Assembly: GCA_022496805.1 (NCBI GenBank)
Contig: CM040085.1
Location: 11,995,811-12,059,810, forward strand
Reading direction: 5' to 3'
Length of the DNA stretch: 64,000 nucleotides
DNA from: Pohlia nutans
Taxonomy: Eukaryota; Streptophyta; Bryopsida; Bryales; Mniaceae
Every line of letters starts with the position of its first letter. Within the stretch, counting starts at the first letter, position 1. Below, piece after piece: positions 25,401 to 37,873 of the stretch. A program made the translations under genes and the position numbers. Under the pieces are notes generated by a model. It was given only the letters and a program-made list of their open reading frames with translations. It made no database searches and was not told where the DNA came from.

Positions 25401-28400
25401 TGTAATTTTGTGCGGACAGTGAATGAAGATTGGAAAATCTTTGATCTGTAATGAACATGCATTTCTTAGAGAGGCAAAGTTCATGCAACTGCTGTAGATT
25501 CCATAACCTACTCCTTGAAGTCGTTATCTCAGTCGACACTCTTGTGGTGAAACATTCCCCGCACTCACTAAAGCCGTCCTCAACTATTATCAAAATTAGG
25601 AATTAATCTACTCCTACAGAACGAGGTCCTCATACCTGAGTAATGTAACTGAAGTACGTTTTTGTGTTGCAGGGCTGGCGGCTGATGGCTCCTCACTTCA
25701 GAAGCTTAGTAGAGAATGCGATTTTCCCTGCTCTCACTTTGAAGAACAAGGTACACCCTTTGCCCTGATGGTGTGTCTTCAGGTGATTTAAGTGGACTCT
25801 CTACTATTCTGGATGTCCTTGAGAGAGTTTATTACACTGCTTTTGGTGCAATTAAAGATATAGGGCATTTGATCAACGTGCAGGATGTGGAGGAATGGGA
25901 GGAGGATGAAGACGAGTACGTGCGGAAGAATTTACCTTCAGAGCTTGTAGGTTTTCTTTTCATCCCCATCATTGGGACATACGTTTTTATAGGATGTGTC
26001 TAGAGTTACATAGTAGCATATTGTCAACCCTCATCATCGGAAGTTGTTTTCTTTAATTCTATCTTGACAGGACAATCCAAGTGGGTGGAAGGAAGATCTT
26101 CTTACACCTCGGCAAAGTGCACTGAACCTGCTGGGTCTTATTGCCACGTCCAAAGTAAGTTGCTTTTAGATCACCAATTTGAAATTTATCACAATCTTAC
26201 CTTTCTTCTGCTTGGAAGTAGGAAATCGTCTGATTACCTCTTGAAATGAACTTCTTATATTATTCTCTATGTTTTGGGGTGAGATGCTTATGAAACCTAC
26301 TAGACAGCAATACTTGAGCTACAGGATTGTTTATGTTCGATTGGTGCTCTGGAAGACAAGTTCTGACGTTCAGTATGTTGTACCGATCACATGTGTTGTG
26401 TATTTATGTCCTGTAGTATGTTATCACGAAATTATGCGTAGCATTGGGTAGACGAGCCTTACTTATTTCTTGTATATTTTCAGGGTCCACCAACTGCTGA
26501 GGGGGCAAAGAATGTTGCAACTATGAAGCGGAAAAAGGGGGCAAAAGGGAAATCCAAAGATGGGGAGGGTACTGCAGGGGAGGTTCTAGTGATGCCTTTC
26601 TTGTCCCAGTTTCCACTTCCTTCAGATGGAATCCAACCAGATTCCGAAGTAGCTATCAAGTACGTGTTTTCCTCGATCCATTGTATGTCATTGAATGTCT
26701 TCCTGTTGCACTTGTTTCTTTACCTTCTTTTACATCGTTTGACTACCGTTTGACTGCAAGCAACTAAGTGCATCTCTTCGGGTCTTTGCTTTACTTTTCT
26801 GAGTGTAGACTACTCATTGCACATCTATTTGTAGTGTCCTTGTGATTAGTTCACCGATTCCCTAATCCAAACAACTGGTATAATGTTTTCATTTCTGCTG
26901 GGCGAATGTGCAGCTATTTTGGAGCCTTGATGGCATATGGTGGATTACTCGAGGTGTGGGTTTTATTGCATTGTTGCGGTGATTATCCAGTGTTTGTGTT
27001 TTTTAAGTAGTTGAAAACAGAGCGTCTCTTAGTTGTCATAGCGATTGCCTCTGGACTTTTGAGGGAATTGTAGACTGTTTTAAACTGCCTTCTTCTCTCA
27101 GAGTCATTTATTATCGTACGTTGTTTGTGATGCAGTTTCTCAAGACACAAGATGCTGAGACGATAACAATGCTGTTACAAACTCGGGTCTTCCCTTTGTA
27201 TACCATGTTGTTGCCCTCACCATATGTACTTGCAACTTCGAATTGGTTGCTTGGAAAGTTAGCCACCTGTTTGCCAGAAGTAAGATACGCCGCATCTGAT
27301 TGTTTCAAGCTGGAATTGTTATTCAACATCCGCATCTGAGTTCCTTGTGTTTCTTCTCTCCAATGGGCTGCTATTATCTGCATGAAATCCTTCCTTTTAG
27401 GGATAACCTGCTGGCTATTCTTTGTACCTGTCTGACCCTGAGTCACTCTCAGTATCTTAGAATTGTCACAACTTGCGTGATTTTGTTTTTCCAGAATTGA
27501 TTGCCAATTGCTGCTGATATTGTGGTCATTTACTGATGCCATTTAGGAACTCAATGAAGCTGTCTACAGCGCTCTTTTGAAAGCTCTTTTGGCGCCTGAT
27601 GCCGGTGGTGTGTCCTGGCGACTTGTTCGAGTGTCGAGTGCAGGAGCTCTCACATCACTTCTTCAGGTTGTCCACTTGGTCAAACCTTGCCTGTATTCAT
27701 GAACTGGATTTTAATCACTTCTGTTGGTTTGGATGTCTCTTATTGTCAAGTAGTTATAGAAGACGCTTTGTGAATTCTTTACTTCCCACTTGAATACATT
27801 GATACGTTGGGCTTATCACATGCTTGCAGAAGTAATCGCACTATTTTGTATTGTATTGCCAATATTCGCTCAGGTGATTTCTTCTGTGGCTGAGCACATT
27901 TTTATTAAAAAATAGTAGGCATAAAATCATTTTCAACATGGCTTGCCAGGATGACTATAAACCTGCACGCTGGTTGCCTCTTCTCCAAGCTACTGTGGCT
28001 GGGGCCCGCAATAAAGAAGAAAGTGAAGCTGCCATCTCTTTGCAGCTCCTGGCCACTGTTGCTGAGGTGGGTGAAGAGGATGTGGCACCGCATGTCCCTG
28101 AAATTACTGCTGCCGTTCAGGGAGAGATTTGCCAGCATATCCCTCCACATCCAGAACCTTGGCCCATGGTAATTTAACTCTATTCATTCAACTCCAAGCG
28201 ATATACTCCTTTGTCCCATAATAAGCTTCCTGTACCCTGAAAATAGAAGACTTAACTCCGATGTTGCAGTACAATGGTGTTGGAGCCTAAGCACAATGGT
28301 GTGGACCCTGAGCCAGTAGGAGTAGTAGTTTGAGCAAATAGGGAACTTAATATGGGACAAATTGGAAAGGCGTTGAGGAAGCTTAGTATGGGACTGAGGG

Positions 28401-31235
28401 TGTAGCAAGATAGGCTTTGGATGTTGAACTTAGAGTATCTGAGATGGTTCTTTTTTTATGGAAGCCTTACTGTTGCGCTAGTCGGTCCTTGAGCAATTAC
28501 TTGGAATACGCCTCGATGAGTTAGAACATGTCGGGGACATGTACGAGAGGTTAAGAATTCCTGAAGTGACGATTGCTAACTGCCTGTTTAATTTTCACTT
28601 AATGCACAGGTTGTGGAATTAGGGTTTGCAGCCCTAGCCTCCCTTGCTCAGACGTGGGATACCGCGGAACCAGAAGATGAAGAAGACGGGAAAAAGCTAC
28701 ATATATGGAAGGCTGGGTGTGTACAATTGGCCGACACCTTCTCTGCGTTATTGCAGCGGGCGTGGCTGACGTCTATACAGGTTTATCCACTCTCTAGAAC
28801 CGAAATTAGGTGGAATGGTCTTGCACGCCATCGCATTTTTGAGAGCTACAATTCTCATAGTGGCAAACTTAAGGCACATGTCCTGATCTTGTTATATTCG
28901 CATCTGTCACTTAATTCCTCAGATGATGAGCCATGGATCTAGTACCCGATTGCTACCGGATCCAATTCCTCTTATTATTCTCGGGATCACCTGCAATATG
29001 TCGTCAAGCCTCTCAAGGTGCTTCGTCTGTTTCTAGAAAATGGTCTCCACAGACCAGGTCCACGTCTAACTGCTCTCCCTTCTTGCGACCTCCTTTCTCA
29101 TATACCACTATTTCCTAATCCTTTGAACTAGCACTTTTAGGAACCCCGCATTTCAAGCAATGCTTTCAGAAATTATAGCGCTTGCTGCGACTAAAATTGC
29201 TTTCATCCATTTTTTTTACAGGAGGAGGATACATCGCAACCTATTCCTCCACCTTCGTGCCTGAGTGACGCATCAGTACTGCTGGTCGCTATCCTAAGGT
29301 ACACTTTGAATGAAAGTACAGCTGCAAACTTGAAAGTGGAGCCGTTACTTGACGTGTGGTCGCACTTGATAATGGATTGGAGAGCATGGGAAGATGAGGA
29401 AGACGAATCGGCTTTTGATGCCATTGAGGAGGCTGTTGCTCTTCAGGTTCATCATTATGCATTATTCTCAACTCTTTTTCTGAAATTGCTAGGATAGTAT
29501 TCACCTTATTTGTAATCTGCATCTCACCAGTCCTGAAGTTATTGCAGTCATATTCAGCAATGCATTGGTTACTGCTTAATTTTTGTTGAGCGTCCTGAAT
29601 CGCAAGACGCTGAGATGGGACTCATGGATTTCAGGGGCGATGTCCAATGACAAGTTTCACGGAGCCCCCGGAATCAGTATCATCATTTCCAGGTCCCCCG
29701 CATTCTATTCTCGAGAATCTGGTCGTCTTTGTTACCACAGCAATTGAGTCAGCTTATCCAGCTGCGTGCTGGCGAGCATGCCGATGCGCTCATGCTCTTC
29801 TACATGCTTCCTCGGTTTCCTTTGAGGGTGAGGAAATCGCTTCAGTACTGGTTCCTAGATTCTGTAAAGTTTCCTCCTGGCGTCTACAGAGGCTGACAAG
29901 TATGACCGTTCCACTAGCCAAGCCTCTCATTCTCGTGATCTCCATGTGCTTCATTTTATTTCCTGAAACCGTGGACAAGATTTTATCTGCTCAAGACGAT
30001 GTTGCTGCCTCAACTGAGGACGGTAGCCAAGGTTTATTCCGTTGGGCCAACGCACTAGCAGGACTTGCAGAAAGCGAGGCAGAGCCTGGACTATCGCTTG
30101 AATCGGAGATGAAGCTTGCAGGTGATCCATACTCGCTCCATTAACTGATCTGTATTCTTAGTGTTCCGTATCTTCATAAATATTATTTTCACAACAAGTA
30201 TATATTCATGACAATCACGTATGCTCTGGAGTTCATACTTGCACTTCCTCATTAATAAGAACTCTACAATCTTTCGTGAGAACCTGGGTCCATTTTTTCT
30301 CTAATGGTATGCTTTTCAACCTCTTGGCGATAGCATTGCCCACAATATCTTAGTCAGGGTTAGAATTGCTACTAATCTCGTTCTTTGATTTGGGCGATGG
30401 AAACAGCCATGGCCTTGCAGAAGGTATTGGAATACGTGTTACGCAATGATAGATTTGGCGGGCCAAAAAGTCACAAAATAGTTCACCACTGCTTACGTTC
30501 ACTGTTGGAGGTCATGGTGGACTTGAAGGAACTTCTAGAATCCTCAGAGAGTGATGAAAGTGACTCTGAATCCGAATCAGAAGAGGATGATGAAGCAGAT
30601 GAGAGCGATGAGGTATGTCATTTAATTGTCCTTAAAAGTTTCTCCTTTGTTAGCAACTGCAACATTTCTCTTATCAGCTATTGGTTAATATGCTCTTCCC
30701 CAAACTAGCGCAACATTTCGTCTTGAAGCTAAACAATTATAGAGTAATTGCAGTGCTGCTAAAGTCTGTACCTTTGAAGCTTGTGTGTTTTGAGCCTGCC
30801 TAATTAATGCATTCTATTGCAGGAATTGGAATCGGAAGGATCGGAGACAGAACATGTTGAGACAGAGGATCAATTTCTGGAGCGATACGCACAGACAGCT
30901 CGTGAGCTACAAGAGGACGCTGTGGAGGAAGCTGAGAATGGGCAGGATGAAGACGGTCACGAGATAGAGCTAGGTACAGTAGTGTCTACGTGCACCTTAG
31001 GTTTTCTGTTTTTGGAACCGTTGTTACACAATAAGGTGAAGGCCTTGTTTCTCACGCTCTGGAATAAATTTTTGTGTTGGCAACAGGTGTTCTAGGTCTG
31101 GTGGATCAGGAGGCTGCTGTCTTGGCTTGCCTAGCAGCATACGGTAAAAGACTCTTGAGCGAGCAACCGGTACCCAAAGAGCTTCTCGCCAGGTTCAAGG
31201 AGAAGTTTCCCGCTTCCAAGGGTGCCCTATCATAA
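22446..31235 (+). CDS. Importin-beta-type karyopherin (ARM/HEAT repeat protein)
   Basis: Twenty-two exons: 22446-22611, 22985-23160, 23527-23697, 23798-23908, 24182-24259, 24622-24815, 24933-24993, 25133-25207, 25673-25750, 25884-25946, 26071-26154, 26484-26659, 26914-26953, 27136-27279, 27547-27666, 27950-28168, 28610-28780, 29222-29446, 29635-30121, 30407-30612, 30823-30973 and 31087-31235. The sum is 3,345 nt (1,114 residues); all junctions are GT-AG and phases agree. The N terminus has an importin-beta N-domain pattern (AVQAATLHLEAAQS, then RIAAATYLKNFLKKNW). Acidic loops follow (VEEWEEDEDEY, EDEEDES) and a strongly acidic C-terminal segment (SESDESDSESESEEDDEADESDE) before a short helical end. 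The expected role is nuclear transport of cargo with Ran. It resembles the uncharacterised plant importin-like ARM proteins; exact orthology is not certain. The ATG was chosen because no upstream in-frame ATG exists in the exon. Confidence 0.85.
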
Positions 31236-32138
31236 ATTTCTTACCGTATCAAGGAGCCATGGTTTTCTCCGGAGATCGGGGCACAAGGTTCTCCTTCCCT
31301 TCTCGAAAGCTTTTATTATGGAGCACTCAGTAAACCTGGACGTTTGATGTACGGAGTATGCCTTAGTTATGTTTTGATTTTTCTTCGGAGGATTTGAAGC
31401 GAAAATGACAGCCAAGTTCTATTTTCTTGAAAGCTAGTGCTGCCGACAGAATTTTTAATGTAAAATGGAGGACATGTACGATATCTTTAGTCAAGCATAG
31501 GCACGCATGGTGTCCTCAATGTCTTAGTTAGAAGTCTACGTTAGAAATGTACACGTGAAGAATTCATATCAATACGATGATTTAATTGCATTAAAAGAAT
31601 ATGCCTCAAAATAGTAAGTTATCTTCCAATCTGCAGTGCGAACATGATCAGGGTGCTACGTTCCCTTGTGCAATCCCCTGCCTTAGGGATAAAGAAAATT
31701 ACGGGAGGCATATAAAGTACGCCAATACATGCGAACTTCGTTGAACAAATCGAAAGCACACTTTCAGTTACGAAACTGACCATCATGTATTCAGGTAAGT
31801 ACTGACCATTCTCCAAGAGGTGCCCCTATAGATTCTTGCTGAAGTCTACATATGAAAATGAGAGGACTTTGAAAATTCATAGTTTATTTTTATGGTGATG
31901 TTCAGAAAGTACATGCTAAAATGTGTTGGAATTCTCTTTCGAAAATTAATAGGAATCATGTTTAGATTGTCAACTAGTCCCAACAATATGTAAGGCAGTC
32001 TAATATTGCTGTGATTGCCAACTGATCGTAACAAAATGCAAGGCAATCTTATAATAGGAACCATGCTCGATCAGATACTACAATCTCTTATGTTATCCCA
32101 TCTATGAACTCCCAAGTTATCCAACTCGTAGCAGAATG
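31236..32138. other. Intergenic; 3' end of importin gene, then no gene
   Basis: Only short frames. It contains a diverged direct repeat of about 50 bp (ATTGTCAACTAGTCCCAACA... and ATTGCCAACTGATCGTAACA...) at roughly 31965-32060. No RNA gene recognised. Confidence 0.55.
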
Positions 32139-32477
32139 TTATCTTCCTGAATGTTTTTCTGACTCTAATTGAGTTGACGCAGCTTGAATGCAGGTTGATT
32201 CGCAGGCTGGTGTGCCGGTGGGTTTTGAAACGGCATGCAGGCGCCAATACTGAGAAATGGGGCGACGACACACGGGGCATGTTCCTGGTTTCTGAATAAT
32301 AACTCGACAATTAGGGCACACACAGTAATTACGCGATGCTCGCAGAGCGTTCTTCTGTTGCCGCAGCCATTGCTTCAAGCACGGTTCACAAAAGTAATGG
32401 TGACAACGGGTTAGAATCGGTCTGGCCTCTAATTCGCTCAAGCAGATACTGCACTCTTGGCTACGCAGGGTGTCCAT
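32139..32477 (-). CDS. Small RING-finger protein, probable E3 ubiquitin ligase
   Basis: Single-exon frame of 112 residues starting MDTLRSQECSIC. The C3HC4 zinc ligands are CSIC, then TRCHHYFCEPC, then CPNC. A second C-x2-C pair (GTCPVCRRPI) follows, so two alternative seventh/eighth ligand pairs are present. RING domains of this type bind E2 enzymes and promote ubiquitin transfer. The C-terminal about 40 residues are polar, without recognised motifs. It is divergent from the four RING genes downstream and on the opposite strand. ATG selected as the first Met before the RING. Confidence 0.75.
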   Translation of the reverse strand: MDTLRSQECSICLSELEARPILTRCHHYFCEPCLKQWLRQQKNALRASRNYCVCPNCRVIIQKPGTCPVCRRPISQYWRLHAVSKPTGTPACESTCIQAASTQLESEKHSGR

Positions 32478-33449
32478 GCTTGCTGAATTGCTAACACGAA
32501 ATAGCTAGTTACATATAATATAATGCAAGTTCTCTCAAAAATGAAATCCTCGCAGCTTTAAGCATAGGCTTTACATGGTTCTGAATATGTATATGTCGTT
32601 CAAATTGACTGTCGAGGCAGACGACAACCTGGCCTTCCGGGTCTCGCCAGGAAGTGATCGACATGAGCTGCCAGTGGTCTCGACAGAAGGATTGTTTAGT
32701 TCTCCTTCGGTTGGGTGCAGGCAACAATTGTATATCAGTTGTCAGAACTCACCCTTCTTTGCAGTTCTCCACTGTAGATGGCAATGAAAATGAATTACTT
32801 AAAAAGTTTACATTTGCAGTCTCGTGAAATTATTGAACTCAGTGCTAGATATGATCCCAACGTGATCAGACGTAATCGCAGCATCTTTTTCCATCTTTTC
32901 TCTTTTTGAAACTCATCGATCAAATCTTGGGAAACGTACAAATAATTGTTCAATCAGGATTATCGTTCATCTCGATTGTCGGGTTTTCAAAGCACCGAGC
33001 TCTCGAGACGTGACGAGACCCCGCAGCTCACCTTCGCTTCTCGATGATGGGGACTTAATTCGACGACTATATAGTTCAATGGGCGTAGTAACTATTTCAT
33101 TGAGGAAGAGTCTTCAAGTTCGATACCCGGGTTAGGTTCATGGTATAATTCCTCTGAGCTCTCCTTTAACCCCTATGCGTCCACTAAGTATTTTCTGTAG
33201 TGTAGGAAAATTGGGACCCCTGCTGCAAATCATTTGTTTGTGTGAAAATGACTTCAGTTTGACACGATTGACACTCCTGATCTTGTAGTATAGAGCAAGA
33301 GCTTTAAAATGATGTATTACAATCAGAAACCGAGGTAAAACAAGAAAATGCCACCGTTGCAAAGTTCAGTGATGCAGATGGCCATATTGGGTGTTATAGA
33401 CGCTTAGGGGTTTTACTTAATTTGTCGACAAGAAATTAGAAACTCATCC
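32478..33449. other. Intergenic between two divergently oriented RING genes
   Basis: The upstream regions of the minus-strand (32477) and plus-strand (33450) RING genes face each other here, so promoters of both are expected. It includes one MITE (33170-33410). No other gene seen. Confidence 0.5.
33166..33414. mobile_element. Complete TTAA-type MITE upstream of a RING gene
   Basis: TTAA (33166-33169) is followed by CCCCTATGCGTCCACTAAG. The other end is GACGCTTAGGGG (to 33410) followed by TTTT, a decayed TTAA. At 241 bp it is the full-length reference for the two halves found in NTMT1 intron 1. It ends 35 bp before the downstream RING start codon. Confidence 0.7.
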
Positions 33450-33884
33450 ATGCATCATCGATTTGCAGATCGAATAGCTACAGATTCACCGAAGCGTGAA
33501 GAAGTGAAGAACCAAAGAAGAGTGTTACAAGTTAAGAAGCATATCATGGACAGCCACAATATTACGAGTGCGGAAATATTAGAGGATTCTGATCATGACG
33601 AAATATGCAACATCTGCTTGGGCGACATGGTCCGTCCCACGGTGACCAGGTGTAACCACCATTTCTGTGGAGCTTGCTTGGAGCGGTGGCTCCAAACTCC
33701 GCAGCAATCCTCCGCTGCAACATGCCCCACCTGTCGCCGTCTCATCGTCACTCGTCCGGCGTTCCTTTCGAAGCTCCTTCATGAGCCAGTTGATCTTCCA
33801 ATGGAGATAATATTGGCTCTCTGTGAGGCAGGGATTCTGCTTTGTTTGTTCGGTTTCTTTCTGAAGTCATTTCGTATGCTATAA
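33450..33884 (+). CDS. Small RING-finger protein with C-terminal membrane segment
   Basis: A 144-residue single-exon frame; an internal Met at 33546 is an alternative start. The RING is C3HC4: ICNIC, TRCNHHFCGAC, TCPTC. The tail contains a hydrophobic stretch (MEIILALCEAGILLCLFGFF, about residues 118-137) followed by KSFRML, suggesting a membrane-anchored E3 ligase. The core is clearly related to the array downstream (compare ACNHRFCEPCLSGWL), but the tail is unique. The 5' boundary lies just after a MITE, so its promoter may include transposon sequence. Confidence 0.75.
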   Translation: MHHRFADRIATDSPKREEVKNQRRVLQVKKHIMDSHNITSAEILEDSDHDEICNICLGDMVRPTVTRCNHHFCGACLERWLQTPQQSSAATCPTCRRLIVTRPAFLSKLLHEPVDLPMEIILALCEAGILLCLFGFFLKSFRML

Positions 33885-34880
33885 TATAGACGTTTACATA
33901 GCCGGACCATATTGAATTCTATGCCTCTAGGAGAAGGCGTCGCTTTTCACTCGGTAGGTGAGTCAAACGGTGCCACCCCGTACTCATTGCCCAGGCGCTC
34001 AAGACTAGGTGAGTGTGATTCGTCATGTAGGACAAGTGTATACAGTAAACTTTGACACTATTCTAAGTGAGAAACGACGCCTTTGTTAGTAATGGTGCTG
34101 TTGGCCTCACGACCTGGGTGATATTGCTACCCTACAAAGCTTCCCTCACAACATGGATTGTGACAAGCTAAAGCTTACACATGAAGGGCAATTGAGGACT
34201 TTTTCAACCATAAGTTATTTTTAGAGTATCCATCTCATTGAGGCAATTCTTATATCATAGATAAATATGACTTATAAGTACTAGGACCAGCCTTTAAATT
34301 TGTGAATTCTGGGAGGAGCGCGAATCACTCCTCCATCCTGTAGTCCTAAGCCACTATGGCGCTTTTACTTTTACATTGTGCAAATGAGGTACTTGACAGA
34401 TTATTTGGTTGTTAAACGGGCTTCCAATTGATTTTTGAATTTTTTCAAGTGGCGAGTCATAAAATTTTATGCTGCTACTATGACGGCGAGTAGTGGGCAA
34501 AATACCTTTCGTTTGTGGCACCTTGTGTGCATTTATTGAGTACATTTTGGCAACACCATTATAAATTTGTGACGGAAACAGAAAATCAATATCCATGCTT
34601 ACAGAGTCTGCACAAATGCTCACAAGATCAAAACACATGCAAATGCATTATCATACAATTGTAAGTGTATGTAGGTTGAGTGTATTTATGCTAAGTGTGT
34701 TTAAAAAATAAATAAACATACATTAACATAAATACACTCAATATATAAACACATGGCTAACAAAGTTTTGAAACACAATAAAAAAGAATCAAACACATTC
34801 AAGAAATAAACACATACATCCACGTACAATTTGATTGAATCATACACCATAAACATCAAAATTTTGCAAACACACTCCAA
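33885..34880. other. No gene recognised
   Basis: Short frames only. AT-rich with scattered simple repeats. The sequence GAGAAACGACGCC near 34068 recurs in related form near 57180 but was not resolved into an element. Confidence 0.5.
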
Positions 34881-34975
34881 ATAATTAGCATCAAACGGGG
34901 GAATCGAACCCCACTCCAAAGGAATCTCCCCACTGCAGCGTTTAATCCTACCCACCCCCAACCCAGTTAGTATCA
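34881..34975 (-). repeat. tRNA-like promoter remnant, possible SINE head
   Basis: On the minus strand GGTTCGATTCC matches the RNA polymerase III box B exactly and sits in a short GGGG/CCCC stem like a T-arm. The upstream sequence GGGTAGGATTAAACG is only a loose box A. No cloverleaf can be drawn, so it is not a functional tRNA. A tRNA-derived SINE head is possible. Confidence 0.3.
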
Positions 34976-36284
34976 TTTATAAGAAAGACTCGCGTAATCC
35001 ACAAGCAATAACTTGCGGATGTTATGGAGACAAAGGATCTCACAAATCAGCTCCCACCTTTTCTTTTGCTTCCCTCCAATGATCAAACGCTTCGCTATAA
35101 AGGAAGGATTCAAGAGAGTACCATGATTGTGAAAACATCTTGATGCAAGTGTCCAAGTTGCCTTGGAGGCGGTTTCTAACCTTGTTCTTCACGAAGGACA
35201 ATGTAGAGAAGGTCCTCTTGTCCCCAACAGACCCCAGAATTGCAATCACCGGAATTTGAGCAAGCTTCATGTATTCTGAAAGCTTGTTCAACAAGGCATT
35301 GTACCTCAACTTCTGCCACATTTTAGTGACAGGGTTCACATCATCAGGTTTTTCCATAGCTTTAGAGGCATAGAACTTCATTGTTAATTTGAAGAGACAT
35401 TGTTGCATTGACAACAAATGCCAATCCAAGGGAGCCTTGATCTGTTCAGACCGGCCATCCTTGCCAGTGCCTTCAACACACTTCATCTCACAAAACCACT
35501 CCTTGATCACCTGCAAATGTGAAGGAAATAATTCATCACACCCCTCTTGCAACCAATACTGTGGGAAAACAACACCCAAAGCCTCCATGACGTCACAGTT
35601 TGGGAAACGCCTATCTAATTTGGAGATCAGCATTTCTGCCGCAGCAGAGTACTGTCCCTTCACAACGTTGACCACGGTAAGGAGGTCATCACGTGAGAAT
35701 GAGACCTGCTGCTCCGTCAAAGTGTCTACCATGTGTGCACCATAAGTATGGCCGTTAATGCGAAATCCAAGAGTCTCGTGGCCATTGTTAAGATCAGTCA
35801 CCTACTCATGGCTAATGGTGTATGAATGATCATCCACCACGTCATGGAAGGCCTGAAAATGCAAGGATTGGTAAGATGTGGCGGAGTCAATGTACATCAT
35901 GTACAATTCTCCTTGACAGATTTTGACAGCCGCTATAAAGTCTGATATGAACACATTTCTAGCCTGAGCAAACTTTATCAAAGATTGTATACACTCAAGC
36001 AAAGGCAAGATGCAAGGCAAAGCCAATAAGGTTGCAACATCAAGAAGAAAGGTTAGATTTCTCTGAGCTGCACTTTCTTTAGCCGCATCTTGTGCGAATT
36101 TGACTATCAAAGTCTTGTACTCGCTTGAGATGCGCTTGAGGGGCTCGAGTAGGGAAATCCATTGAGTCTGAACCTGCTTAAGGATTTTGAGCCCCTCTGT
36201 CTCCACAACTTCAGCAAGTTTTGTGAACTCCAGGTGTCGCTTAGGGGACATTGAAAAATAAGTGTGCAAGCTTTTGCACAACAT

Positions 36285-37312
36285 TAGGGGAAATCTGGGG
36301 TCTCCAAAAGACCCTGAGGTTTCTCACGTGCCACAAATTTTGGGGTATGCCCATCACTTTTTGAGGCTGGTACCAATGGTGGCACGACGCTGCCAGCACA
36401 GAGAGTGGGTCGACCCAATCATTGTGAGGAAGCGCGTGTGTGCCTCGAGAGAGATGCTATCGGGGCTGACAAGAACGCACCTACGGCGCACAAACCCCAA
36501 GCACTTCTGAATGCTGGCAGGAGCATTTGCATTTAAGGGTCACGCTTCAGTTTTAGCGAAGTTACCGTTGTGCCAACGAAGTTACCGTTGTGCCAGTGAA
36601 ATGGGTACATTCACAGTAACACGACCCAACCCCACCCAGTTATAACGACTCTTGAGGAGTGCTTAGAAAATAATATCTTCAATTTATGTAGATATTAGAA
36701 AAATTTAAGGACATTTTGCGACATATTTTGAACATTTTAGCACATTTTAGTTGTTATTAACGACTGGTTACAACCATATTTTAGTCGTTTTGGAGTACCA
36801 ATAACTTCCCAAACATTGTCAAACTTTAGTATATTGTATAATGACATATATTATATGTAGTTACTAATTTATATTGCATTATCAATTCATATGATAAGAT
36901 TATTGCTTAACAATCCGTTAAATTAATCACTGGTTACAGTTTCCTTGGGTCGTGTTACTGTGAATGTATCCAAATTACCGTTGTGCCAGCGAACTTACTT
37001 CCCAAGTTCAATTCTAAGTGGACTAACAAGAATCTAATCTTCCACTTAGTAACTCACTCTGCCAAGATCCTTCATTACTGGTGCAGAGCAATAAATACAA
37101 TGAAAGGGTCGTTCGCCAAACACCGTTGACACGTCGGTGCCAACAAGGCCCCTCGCTGTCCACGCAATTCGCTTCCAACAGTGTCAATTCAGACAATCAA
37201 CTCTGCGGGCAGCAACGGGAACTTACATTTCTACCATCGGAGGGGCGTTTGGGCAGACAAGTCACCTAACCCGGGCTGTCTTACAGGGCCTTTTGGAGAC
37301 ACCAAATTTCCC
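36285..37312. mobile_element. Element inserted in the hAT coding region, itself carrying a MITE
   Basis: The insert interrupts the hAT frame between VQKLEG and LCKSLHTYFSMSPKRH. Its ends are imperfect inverted repeats: GGGGAAATCTGGGGTCTCC on the left and, in reverse complement, GGGGAAATTTGGTGTCTCC on the right, each followed by a CCAAAAG motif. It contains the 369-bp MITE at 36603-36971, flanked by copies of GTTACCGTTGTGCCA. No coding sequence was recognised. Confidence 0.65.
36603..36971 (+). mobile_element. 369-bp MITE, copy 1 (GGGTACATTCAC ends)
   Basis: Terminal inverted repeats GGGTACATTCACAGTAACAC and its reverse complement with one change. AT-rich interior, no coding. Copies of identical length occur at 54481-54849 (opposite orientation) and, truncated by the window end, from 63661. 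Confidence 0.85.
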
Positions 37313-37629
37313 CTAATGACCCTCCAACTTTTGCACAAACGACAAACCGGACATGGCCTCAACTACCAAATTTGTCTGGTGTACAAAATCATGCACTGGG
37401 ATCACGTAGGGAGCATACTTTGCCTTCAAACGCTGCATGACACCAGACCGAGCACCTTGGAACACCGCTGCCTCGTCTGCCCTAAAGCAGATGAGTTTTT
37501 CTGCCAATTCTTGGTCACTAACTCCTCCATGATGGAAGAGTTGCTCAGTGATCAGCTCCGTTAGGTTGGCAGCATTGGCGTCCACCGAAGCTTGACTCTT
37601 TGTAGAAGTACACTGGAAGGAGGAGGGCC

Positions 37630-37873
37630 TTGGTGGACATGGGAAAGGTGAGGCATGGGGAATACTATTACTTTGGTACCAATCAACACGTGAAGAACGA
37701 ACGTGTTTTCTTTGCAAAAGGTGGCCAGACCGTAATTACCAAAGTCTTGGCTGGGGTCACAAAAGAGAGGAGGAAGATTATTCAGTTCCGTTGTTGTCTG
37801 CAAGTTCTGCAACAAGGACGGCCGATGGTTGATTTCAGTGCCATGCAGGAGCTCCTTGTGCAACTTCAGGTAA
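37630..37873 (+). pseudogene. Inverted hAT transposase segment
   Basis: The plus-strand frame encodes GEYYYFGTNQHVKNERVFF and KERRKIIQFRCCLQVLQQGR followed by PMVDFSAMQELLVQLQ. In relatives this region lies just after the N-terminal zinc-finger part of hAT/ZNF862-like proteins, which here is on the minus strand. A GT donor follows VQLQ. The simplest reading is a local inversion inside the dead transposase. Confidence 0.6.

Noticed and set aside
34881..34975. Functional tRNA gene
   Set aside because: No acceptor stem, no D-arm and no anticodon stem could be drawn around the box B.
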